From JADJPL01 sp040382095 (lineage in GTDB: Bacteria; Bacteroidota; Bacteroidia; Chitinophagales; Saprospiraceae): 12,825 nt of DNA. The stretch's first letter is position 1, and every line of letters starts with the position of its first letter. The notes beneath the pieces are model-generated. The model did no database searches. It was given only the letters and a program-made list of their open reading frames with translations, and was not told the DNA's origin. The DNA lies in the NCBI GenBank assembly GCA_040382095.1, contig JBEIGB010000099.1, forward strand, positions 1 to 12,825, given 5' to 3'. Positions 5,685 through 12,825 of this stretch are shown piece by piece. A program made the translations under genes and the position numbers.

Positions 5685-8600
5685 TTGCACCCGGCATCTG
5701 TCCACCATCCACTCCCGCTCGAAAATCTGGTCCGCAGACTGGAGCTATCGGGTTTTCATATCACACCTGCTGCCCGCTTGCGGATGATACAGGTGCTGGG
5801 CAGTGACCCCGGAAAAGACTTGCTCAAAAACCCAAAAAAACTGAAATTCCTACTGGCCCCTGTCGTTGCTATGACCGCAGCCGAACAGGAGCAGTTCTAC
5901 CTCATCTTTGACCAATTCTTTCAGGAAATCAGCATCCCCCCTAAGCTGACGCCCATGCCGGTACAGGGTTTTTTGCACAAAAACCTCTGGTGGCTACTGC
6001 CCATTGCCTTTGTGGCCGCTGGCCTCGCCTATCTGTTCTGGCCCAGAAAAACAGACACCCCCAATGCTGCGCAGCCGGTGTTCAATATCACAGGCCCCAC
6101 AGCGGCACAACCTGGCGACACACTCATCTTTTCCCTGAATGTCCAAAACACAACCGGTATTCTCCTTCCTGTTATCTGGTCACTCGCTGATGCTACGGAT
6201 CAACGTGTAGAAAGAAAAGAAAATGGGGATTCGACCTGGTCGGTCATCGCAGATGCAGGACAAAAATCACCGGTCAAGCTGGTACAAGCACAGGTCCGTG
6301 TGCCTGGTGTGGACTCCCTGTTCACTGCCTCTACTGCGTTTGGAATATTCTGCCCGGAGCCGCCCGAATTCAGGGAATGGGAAATGCCCGCTTCCCTTGA
6401 GGTGGAAGAACCTTTTACCTTCCGTCCACCCGCCAGGTTTGGGGAAAAAACATATACTTTTGAATGGAGCTTTGGCGATGGTGCCATTTCCAGCGAACGC
6501 AGCCCTACACATCGCTATACAGCCGATGGCGTTTATTTCCTCCAGTTGAAAATCACCAAAAAGGGCGTTAACGCCATTTGTACCGGGGAAATGGTACACC
6601 GCATCGCTATTGGGGAAGAAAATATTTTATTGGCGCCTCTCCCCCTCGAATACGACTTCATTTATCCTCGTGCTACCTGGAGCTGGGGTGCCTGGCTCCT
6701 GCTCAGCCTATTAGCTATCAGCATTTTTTATTATATGATCCGATGGTTTAAAAGGCCTTACCCCCAGAATGGCCCTCAAAAACCCGGCATCGCCGACGAA
6801 AGCACTGTTCCTGATAAAGGCCCGTACCTGATTCCTTTTCGTCCCCTCGATGATCTGATCCCCACCGAACCCGTACAGTACCGCCTGGCCGACATGCTGC
6901 GCCTGCGACAGGAAGGCCTGCGCAAGGAAGTAGATGTGCCTAACAGCATAAAAGCCACGATCGAAGCAGGAGGATACCCACGCTTGCTGCTTCGCACCAA
7001 TACCCAACCCACCGATTATCTTATCCTCCTCGACCGGCAATCTGCCAACAGCCATCAGGCCCGTTTTTTTCAGTATCTCGCTGCTGCGCTCAGCCGCCAG
7101 GAAGTCGTCGCTGAAGTTTTTTATTTCCAGGCCGACCCCTATCGTCTATGGAATACCGCACACCCCAACGGGATTAACCTCGATATGTTATACCGGTTAT
7201 ACCCCGACCACCGGCTTATTGTGATGGGAGATGCCCACGAACTCCTGGACCCCTATGCCTCAGGAAGCCCAGCGCTGCGCCCGGGAACCACACGGGTGCT
7301 CAAAAGCTGGAAGCAGCGTCTTCTCCTGACACCAGTCGCCCCCTGTTCCTGGACGTTCAGGGAAGCCGTACTGGCAGATGTTTTCGTCATCTTCCCCGCA
7401 GATACAGAAGGACTTGCCCGCGCTTCCCAGTTCATTGAAAATGGGCTGGAACCCACTGACCTCCCCCCCTCATTCCGCGAATGGCAGGTATTACTGGCAC
7501 AGGAAAGAAAAGATGTAGATGCCAACTATTATCAATGGCGGGCTGTCGAGGATTATGAAAAGTATTTCGCCGATGACCCCCAGATGCTGCGCTGGATCAT
7601 GGCAATGGCCGTATTCCCCAATCCAAACTGGGAAATCACCCTCGCAATAGGTGCCGCCCTTGGGATTGAACCTCGTTTTGACCGCCTCCTCCAGCTTTCC
7701 AGGATCCCCTGGCTGCAAAACGGCGACCTCCACCCGAGGCTACGCAAAAATTTACTCGCCAGAATCGCCCCGCAGGATGAGTCCCTCGCCAGAAAGGCCG
7801 TCAAAAAAGAACTCGAAGCGATCGCTGATAGTGCCGGGGAAGGTTTCGCAGCCCTCGAACTGCAAAGCAACCTCGCTGCCCAGAATTTTATCCTCTCCCC
7901 TTATGATCCTGAAACACAGCAGGCTATCCAGGCTTTCCTCAAAGCCGGCGTTTACAATAAACCACAGGTAGAAGAACTTGCCAGGGCACTCCCGAAAACC
8001 CAGGAACACCTCACCAGGAGGCAAATGAGCAAGACCATGCAAATGGAACGCCAGCAGCCGCATGACGAAATACTCCAGGAATTCCTCGACCTACAAGCCA
8101 AGGCCACGCCCCCCCCAAAACTGCCTGAAAGACCCGTGTACACCCCTGATTTCTGGCGTATGGCCCGCAGTTTCTTCGCTTTCGGCCTCATGATCGCTAT
8201 CATGTGGAACCTCGACAGCACAAAATGGCTCTACCGTACGGTTTTCGGCATGGATCCCGAGCCTTACTCCGGGCAATATGACAGAAAAATGCGGGACTAC
8301 GTCCTGGTCAAAGAATCCATTTTTATTGACAGCGCAGCCTTGCTCAATAATGATGGCACAAGACAGTACTACGAGGCAGTCATACCAGAATTAGACGACC
8401 TTGTCAACGGGGATTCGAGCTATGAAGTGAGTAGCATCCCCGGGGCATTATCCAGCTTTGATCGTGCAGAAAGTATAAAACCTGGCTATGCACTGGCAGA
8501 AGGAAATACCGCGAAGCTATTCTATGCGGCAGGAGCGGCTATTTTCAATGCCCGACGAAAAGGGGGCATCTTTTTAAAAAAACCCATCCCCCTTAACCTC

Positions 8601-9596
8601 TATCAAACACTCAATACCGAAGCAGGGGGCCTTCTGCCATCCCCTTCTGTCAGCGACTCCCTGGCCCTCAGATTTTTCCGCCTTGCTACCTCAAATGCGG
8701 AAATCCGGCATAACACCCAGCATGCCATGGGCCTTGCATTTTATTATCTCGGCAACCGCGACTCCGCAAGCTATTATTATAATACCCTCCAAAAAATCGG
8801 GTACTTCGATTCCCTCCAATTATTCCCCAACCTGAAAATCCTCCTGGGAAAACAGGAAACCGCCCTATTCGATGTCCGGCTGCGCAATCCTAATGTACGA
8901 TCTGTCGAGGCTACCCTCAATTATTTCATCAACCCCAAAGGAGTGCCAAAATTGCGTTGGGAGCTCGAAGCCAACGACAATAAAGGACCCTCCCCTTTTG
9001 TGCGCACTGCCACCGCAATGGCCAAATTCCGGCGCAACACCACCACTTTATTGATTCAATCACCAGAATCGGCACCGGAATTCCGTACTGGCGCCCTGCG
9101 CCTTCGCCTCCGAAACCTCGATCAGGATGCCCTGCTAATAGATACCCTACTCTACTGGCCCAAAAACTGGAACGTAAAAAAAATACCGGAACAAACCACC
9201 CTCAAGGCAGTTACCATGGACGAACGCAGTGTGGAAATGAAGCCCTCTTCTTTCAACATCATCGGCCAGATCCTGGATTCGGTCAACAACCAGCCGCTCG
9301 CCAACGTTAAAGTCAAACTCCTCGGCAACCCAAAGACCCCCCCCGGAACAGGCGAACAAGAAACCGTCACCGACCAAAATGGCTACTATATCCTCAAGCT
9401 CGAAGCCTTACCCAATTACCGCCTGAGAATACAGGTCGAAAGACCTGATTATGAGCCGCTCACCCTTGATCTGCCTCCGCTCAACCCGCGTTTAAGCGAT
9501 CAAAAACTCCCCGCGGTCCGCCTAAAACAGATTTTGAAGTCCCGGCTACAGGATAAAAGCAATAACCTCAGAAAAATCAAAAACTCCTTTAACTAA
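5685..9596 (+). CDS. Large three-span membrane protein, CoxE-like/PKD/vWA-like
   Basis: This is a 1303-residue protein that I do not recognise as a named family. Residues 12-80 ('LVRRLELSGFHITPAARLRM' to 'FYLIFDQFF') resemble the N-terminal helical region of CoxE-type vWA proteins, classical MoxR partners. Membrane spans are predicted at about 101-119, 331-350 and 824-842. Between the first two lie an Ig-like region (131-222) and a PKD domain (232-310, 'WSFGDG' at 261-266). Residues 425-575 look like a degenerate vWA fold: 'DYLILLDRQSANS', then 'RLIVMGDAHELLDP' and 'ADVFVIFPADTEG'. A helical, possibly winged-helix region follows (595-700). After span three come TPR-like helices (918-1055) and a carboxypeptidase-regulatory-like beta domain (1188-1265, 'GQILDSVNNQPLANVKVKL'). 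The inferred topology puts the CoxE- and vWA-like parts in the cytosol and the PKD, TPR and beta domains outside. The start is TTG at 5685. The next in-frame ATG (residue 34) would cut the first domain, and I found no ATG or GTG upstream in frame. The gene is the third in the module. Its stop overlaps the convergent 4Fe-4S gene by 4 bp. Confidence 0.8.
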   Translation: MHPASVHHPLPLENLVRRLELSGFHITPAARLRMIQVLGSDPGKDLLKNPKKLKFLLAPVVAMTAAEQEQFYLIFDQFFQEISIPPKLTPMPVQGFLHKNLWWLLPIAFVAAGLAYLFWPRKTDTPNAAQPVFNITGPTAAQPGDTLIFSLNVQNTTGILLPVIWSLADATDQRVERKENGDSTWSVIADAGQKSPVKLVQAQVRVPGVDSLFTASTAFGIFCPEPPEFREWEMPASLEVEEPFTFRPPARFGEKTYTFEWSFGDGAISSERSPTHRYTADGVYFLQLKITKKGVNAICTGEMVHRIAIGEENILLAPLPLEYDFIYPRATWSWGAWLLLSLLAISIFYYMIRWFKRPYPQNGPQKPGIADESTVPDKGPYLIPFRPLDDLIPTEPVQYRLADMLRLRQEGLRKEVDVPNSIKATIEAGGYPRLLLRTNTQPTDYLILLDRQSANSHQARFFQYLAAALSRQEVVAEVFYFQADPYRLWNTAHPNGINLDMLYRLYPDHRLIVMGDAHELLDPYASGSPALRPGTTRVLKSWKQRLLLTPVAPCSWTFREAVLADVFVIFPADTEGLARASQFIENGLEPTDLPPSFREWQVLLAQERKDVDANYYQWRAVEDYEKYFADDPQMLRWIMAMAVFPNPNWEITLAIGAALGIEPRFDRLLQLSRIPWLQNGDLHPRLRKNLLARIAPQDESLARKAVKKELEAIADSAGEGFAALELQSNLAAQNFILSPYDPETQQAIQAFLKAGVYNKPQVEELARALPKTQEHLTRRQMSKTMQMERQQPHDEILQEFLDLQAKATPPPKLPERPVYTPDFWRMARSFFAFGLMIAIMWNLDSTKWLYRTVFGMDPEPYSGQYDRKMRDYVLVKESIFIDSAALLNNDGTRQYYEAVIPELDDLVNGDSSYEVSSIPGALSSFDRAESIKPGYALAEGNTAKLFYAAGAAIFNARRKGGIFLKKPIPLNLYQTLNTEAGGLLPSPSVSDSLALRFFRLATSNAEIRHNTQHAMGLAFYYLGNRDSASYYYNTLQKIGYFDSLQLFPNLKILLGKQETALFDVRLRNPNVRSVEATLNYFINPKGVPKLRWELEANDNKGPSPFVRTATAMAKFRRNTTTLLIQSPESAPEFRTGALRLRLRNLDQDALLIDTLLYWPKNWNVKKIPEQTTLKAVTMDERSVEMKPSSFNIIGQILDSVNNQPLANVKVKLLGNPKTPPGTGEQETVTDQNGYYILKLEALPNYRLRIQVERPDYEPLTLDLPPLNPRLSDQKLPAVRLKQILKSRLQDKSNNLRKIKNSFN

Positions 9597-11197
9597 TCCA
9601 TTTCCAACTTTACCCCATCCTGCCGGATATGCAAGGCACGGATTTCCTTTCCCCGCCCCAATATATCCGGTACATTTTCCAATCTAAGGACGCCACGCGG
9701 GCAGACCTCCGCACATATCCCACACCCGACGCAAGCAGCCCGGACCACGTCCTGCCCCCGCTGCGCGTATGCCCGTACATCTATCCCCATCTCACAATAC
9801 ACCGTGCAATTTCCGCAGGAAATGCATTGACCACCGTTCACCGTAATCCTGAAACGGCTGAAAAAACGCTGCTGTAACCCCAAAATAGCCGCCATTGGAC
9901 ATCCAAACCTGCACCAAACCCTGCTCCCGAAAACAGGATAAAAACCTACCCCCACAACCCCTGAAAATATTGCGCCAATGTAAAACCCATACCACTTCGA
10001 GAGTTTATAGCTGCTGATGAAAAACAATCTGGGACTCCCGCTCCAATATGCCCAGATCAAACTTAACAAAATCAGCCCGATTATCCCCCAAACCGCATAC
10101 TTCACCTTGGGGGAAATAGCGGAGAATACGCCAGGCCTGACCATCCCAATAACCGATCCACCAAGGAACATACACAGGACCAGCCCCAAAAAAAACCCGC
10201 GCGTAACAAAGTAACCCTCCGGATTCTTATGAAAAAAAGCGTATAGCTGTGCCAGAGTCATCACCACCACGAATACCAGCACACTATGAACGAGCCATCG
10301 CTCAAGCCGCCACGCCCCCAATGATTTATCCGATAAATGCCGAAAGGGGTCGCCAGCCGTTTCTGCAAGTCCACCGCAACCACAGACCCAGGAACAATAC
10401 CACCGCTTGCCAAAATAATACGTCAGAACGGGAGAAATTACAAAAATCATCGCAAGGCCAGTGAACAGCATCCATAAACCTACATTGCCCGAACCTATTA
10501 ATAACCTGAGATTCCAGTCTTGGAAAAAATAATAGTTCAGCGGCCACATCTGCTTCAAATCCGTTGCCGGCAGGTTAAAACGCTGGAAAAACTCAGGCAA
10601 CAGGAAGGCAAAACCAAGCTGAAAAAACATCACAGACAAGGTGCGCACAACCTGATAGCGGTTATGGCGGTATTTTAGAATAAATTTTACGCCCATCGCC
10701 AATACCGCCAGTGTATAGAATACACCGTAAACAAACCATTGCGAGGCGGCTTCCTGCTTTAACATGATACTCAAAGGATCGAAAAAACCGATCAACCTAC
10801 TATTTGCAGCTCCATCCTGCCCTAACCCAAGCAAGGCCGGATAAAAATACAGGATGACATAAAATGCCGTTATACCCGCTCCCAAAACCCAGGCCCACAT
10901 CCCCCTGGTGGCCAGTGACCTGAACCAAACTGCACGGTACTTTACCCCCAGGGGCAGGTCCCGATATGTCGCCCAGGCATACCCTATTACCCCAAATAAC
11001 CCGGCAAGCAGTGAAAACCAAAGCCAGAAGCCCCCACCACGCCCAATCTCCAATCCAAGGCCTGCCATTACCCACAAAACCACTGCCAATACCGTGAATG
11101 CGAGCCCGCTGCGCTGCCCCCAGCTCAACTTCGCTGCCGCGCTGCCCGTAACTGAAATATCCGGATGTGCCTTGTCCATATTTTTTCCCTGTTTCAT
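9593..11197 (-). CDS. Polytopic NosR/NapH-like 4Fe-4S membrane protein
   Basis: This is a roughly 534-residue inner-membrane protein with nine to ten hydrophobic spans and iron-sulfur motifs, like the NosR/NapH/CcoG group that moves electrons across or along the membrane. Numbered from the ATG at 11197, paired cysteine motifs occur at 'YCSWVCGCGG' (C268, C272) and 'WCRFGCP' (C429, C433). Two C-terminal 4Fe-4S sets follow: C458, C461, C464, C468 ('CISCGNCTVYC') and C489, C492, C495, C499 ('CVGCGICAEVCP'). No periplasmic FMN-binding domain of the NosR type is seen. The start could be ATG 11197 (5 bases after the upstream stop) or ATG 11179, and I prefer the first, with modest certainty. A further frame back to 11242 would overlap the previous gene. 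Cotranscription with the FAD oxidoreductase suggests that this enzyme feeds electrons to the clusters. The final acceptor is unknown. Confidence 0.87.
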   Translation of the reverse strand: MKQGKNMDKAHPDISVTGSAAAKLSWGQRSGLAFTVLAVVLWVMAGLGLEIGRGGGFWLWFSLLAGLFGVIGYAWATYRDLPLGVKYRAVWFRSLATRGMWAWVLGAGITAFYVILYFYPALLGLGQDGAANSRLIGFFDPLSIMLKQEAASQWFVYGVFYTLAVLAMGVKFILKYRHNRYQVVRTLSVMFFQLGFAFLLPEFFQRFNLPATDLKQMWPLNYYFFQDWNLRLLIGSGNVGLWMLFTGLAMIFVISPVLTYYFGKRWYCSWVCGCGGLAETAGDPFRHLSDKSLGAWRLERWLVHSVLVFVVVMTLAQLYAFFHKNPEGYFVTRGFFLGLVLCMFLGGSVIGMVRPGVFSAISPKVKYAVWGIIGLILLSLIWAYWSGSPRLFFISSYKLSKWYGFYIGAIFSGVVGVGFYPVFGSRVWCRFGCPMAAILGLQQRFFSRFRITVNGGQCISCGNCTVYCEMGIDVRAYAQRGQDVVRAACVGCGICAEVCPRGVLRLENVPDILGRGKEIRALHIRQDGVKLEMD

Positions 11198-11201
11198 CCT
11201 G

Positions 11202-12491
11202 TTAAAGATTATCCGAAATCCCAACCTGAGGGACCCACTCACCTAAAAAATCAAGCACCCGCCCCGAAAACTCCGGGTCAAAACCTGCTCCGTCTATCTC
11301 TGCCATTACCTGTTCAACTACACACTTTTCCCGTATCCATTTTTCGCATACCGCTTGTCTGAACCTTACCCCCAGAAGGTTGATTCCGAGCAGGGCATGA
11401 GTATCCCGGTCAAAAACCAGCCGGATACTCTTTTTGCCATCGGCACTTTGCCGGTAAAGCGAAGCATACCTACCGGACAAAACGTTCGGCACTTCGCCAT
11501 AAACCTGATACTCAATATCGAAAAATTTTGCGGAATTGAACCATATACCGGGATCATAAACCGTTGGAACCCCACAAAGGGTATAGGCAAGGCTCTCGCC
11601 CATCATGCGCCCGGTGTACCACATGGCCTCTATCGCTTGTCGGCCCTGCTTCGGCCCGCGTAGCTCCGCACAATCCCCGACTGCGTAAATACCGGGGATG
11701 TTCGTTTCCAGATGGGCGTTGACAAGCACGCCCTGCTGGCACTCAATTCCGCTACCCTCCAATAAACCGATGTTGGGCCGTACCCCAATGGTGAGCCCCA
11801 CAAAGCCACACCCGATATATTCCCCCTGACTCGTCACGACCCCGCCAGCCCTTCCGCTGCCGTCGTCCTCAATCCTTACCAGTTCCGTAGAAAAACGAAG
11901 GTCTATGCCTTGCTCCTTTAAATGCCGGCCCACCAAAGCAGACTCACTGGCTGGAAGTACATTACCCCAATAGCCAGGTTCGCGTACCAGAATCGTAACC
12001 GCAATACCCCGGCTGCTGAACATTTCGGCCATTTCTACCCCAATCAACCCACCTCCGACAATGACTGCACATTTAAGCCCTTTACTCAAACGCTCCATAC
12101 CCGCTAAATCCTGTGCCGAGTAAAGCCCCTGTACGCCTTCCAACCCCACTCCCGGCACCTCAGGCCACTTAGGGACAGAACCCGTGGCGATCACCAGCTT
12201 GTCATAACCCACCTGCCGTCCGTCCTTCATCGTCAGGGTCCTGTTGACAGGATCTACCTTCATTACCCAACCCCGAAATAATTCTATCCTGTTTTCCTTC
12301 CAAAACCCCCGCGGATAAGGCTCGGTATCTATAAACCGCATATCCCCCATATAGACATACATCAATGCCGTCCGGGAGAAAAAATAATCCGTCTCCCCGG
12401 AAATCAAGGTCACCCGATAACCGCTGAGTTTTCTGATGAACCGCGCAGCTGTGACCCCACTGATCCCGTTCCCGATGATGACGATGTGCAT
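11202..12491 (-). CDS. FAD/NAD(P)-dependent pyridine-nucleotide oxidoreductase
   Basis: This is a 429-residue cytoplasmic flavoprotein of the class-I pyridine nucleotide-disulfide oxidoreductase fold. It begins with the FAD dinucleotide-binding motif GNGISG (7-12) and then 'LVIATGS' (99-105). The NAD(P)-binding motif is GGGLIG (146-151), followed by 'VEMAE'. The FAD-closing motif is 'TNIPGIYAVGDCAE' (263-276). The C-terminal part (about 310-420) replaces a dimerisation domain and lacks a disulfide CxxxxC redox pair near the N-terminus, so it is more like nitrite-reductase large-subunit/NADH-oxidase or rubredoxin-reductase-type enzymes than a disulfide reductase. The ATG at 12491 is the first residue of the FAD strand. 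It is the first gene of a two-gene minus-strand operon with the 4Fe-4S membrane protein, so NAD(P)H oxidation coupled to membrane electron transfer is the likely role. I saw no convincing promoter upstream. Confidence 0.9.
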   Translation of the reverse strand: MHIVIIGNGISGVTAARFIRKLSGYRVTLISGETDYFFSRTALMYVYMGDMRFIDTEPYPRGFWKENRIELFRGWVMKVDPVNRTLTMKDGRQVGYDKLVIATGSVPKWPEVPGVGLEGVQGLYSAQDLAGMERLSKGLKCAVIVGGGLIGVEMAEMFSSRGIAVTILVREPGYWGNVLPASESALVGRHLKEQGIDLRFSTELVRIEDDGSGRAGGVVTSQGEYIGCGFVGLTIGVRPNIGLLEGSGIECQQGVLVNAHLETNIPGIYAVGDCAELRGPKQGRQAIEAMWYTGRMMGESLAYTLCGVPTVYDPGIWFNSAKFFDIEYQVYGEVPNVLSGRYASLYRQSADGKKSIRLVFDRDTHALLGINLLGVRFRQAVCEKWIREKCVVEQVMAEIDGAGFDPEFSGRVLDFLGEWVPQVGISDNL

Positions 12492-12668
12492 GTTATAAAC
12501 TTTTTAAGCCCGCCAACAAACAAAATTTTAATCCCAGTCGTTTGATTTTATGAACTTGTTAGTATTGTATTGTATCAAAAGTTCTTTCGCTGCCTCTGAG
12601 GCGGTACTAAAAGACCGTCCTGTCTCATAATGCCCTCGGCGGCGAAACAACGTTTTGAATGAGGCTGT

Positions 12669-12703
12669 CCGAAGGGTATTCTGCCGCCTTCGGTGTCAGA
12701 ATA
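12669..12703. repeat. Overlapping mutually exclusive hairpins
   Basis: CCGAAGG (12669-12675) pairs perfectly with CCTTCGG (12687-12693). Alternatively TATTCTG (12677-12683) pairs perfectly with CAGAATA (12697-12703). The second stem's left arm lies in the loop of the first, and the first stem's right arm in the loop of the second, so only one can form at a time. Just upstream a third, imperfect stem joins 12620-12628 and 12659-12667. Regulatory switch, terminator and remnant of an element end are all possible. Nothing decides between them. Confidence 0.45.
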
Positions 12704-12721
12704 AAATTTTCTTAGAGCGTC

Positions 12722-12744
12722 GGGGGGGGTGGGGTGTAGTGGGG
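12722..12744 (+). other. Candidate G-quadruplex motif
   Basis: The plus strand has eight G residues, T, four G, a six-base loop and four G. This satisfies the usual pattern of four G runs of at least three with loops of one to seven bases if the first run is split. Two more G runs (12785-12790 and 12801-12807) follow, but their 10-base spacing exceeds the usual loop limit. Formation in the cell is not shown. Confidence 0.45.
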
Positions 12745-12825
12745 AGGCATAGGTAAAAGAGTAGCTGGATGAAAAAGAAAATGTGGGGGGAAGGCTGGCT
12801 GGGGGGGAAGCTCTGTTTTGATATC

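Larger units (their letters stand above)
12492..12825. other. Non-coding right flank, hairpins and G-rich tracts
   Basis: I see no gene in this stretch. The first 110 bases are AT-rich and would contain any promoter of the minus-strand flavoprotein operon. A cluster of imperfect hairpins follows (12620-12703), and then from 12721 a purine-rich tract on the plus strand with several long G runs (8, 4, 4, 6 and 7 bases). Base use here is quite unlike the coding part of the window. The window ends inside this stretch, so a gene beginning to the right cannot be excluded. Confidence 0.65.

Noticed and set aside
12611..12670. Possible insertion-sequence end (CTGTCTCAT ... ATGAGGCTG)
   Set aside because: The inverted match is imperfect (7 of 9), short, and has no transposase or target duplication in the window.

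Overview
The window looks like chromosomal DNA of a member of the Bacteroidota, probably a Saprospiria-type marine or wastewater lineage. The reasons are a clear Bacteroidota-type promoter (TTG, 20 bp, TATATTTG) in front of the tRNA gene, general lack of Shine-Dalgarno sequences, a tRNA gene without encoded CCA, and a DUF3078 outer-membrane-type protein with a typical 'ITAQ' signal peptide end. The exact lineage is an inference.

Layout. Positions 1-334 are non-coding. They hold a GC-rich hairpin, two copies of a 51-bp direct repeat 75 bp apart, and a perfect 25-bp inverted repeat. Next is a minus-strand tRNA with anticodon CAT (335-408) and its promoter. A plus-strand pair follows: recX (516-995) and a DUF3078 protein (1025-2026). 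A minus-strand two-gene operon encodes a CrtA-like (spheroidene monooxygenase family) protein and a YbfF-like alpha/beta hydrolase (3513 down to 2016). At the right, a minus-strand two-gene operon encodes an FAD/NAD(P)-dependent oxidoreductase and a polytopic NosR/NapH-like 4Fe-4S protein (12491 down to 9593), which together look like a membrane electron-transfer module. Positions 12492-12825 are non-coding, with overlapping hairpins and G-rich tracts.

The most unusual part is the tightly packed plus-strand module at 3612-9596. Gene 1 encodes an N-terminal effector-associated-domain-like region fused to an inactive STAND-like domain with no P-loop. Gene 2 overlaps it by 4 bp and encodes an intact MoxR-type AAA+ ATPase. 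Gene 3 encodes a 1303-residue protein with three predicted membrane spans. Its CoxE-like N-terminus and degenerate vWA-like core are predicted in the cytoplasm, facing the ATPase. Its Ig/PKD domains, TPR-like region and carboxypeptidase-regulatory-like domain are predicted on the periplasmic side. The working hypothesis is a membrane-spanning, ATP-driven signalling or conflict system whose effector is recruited in trans through the EAD-like domain. The individual domain types belong to known families. The complete arrangement, especially gene 3, is not something I recognise as characterised.

Both convergent junctions (2016-2026 and 9593-9596) have overlapping 3' ends and no visible terminator, so the region is very compact.
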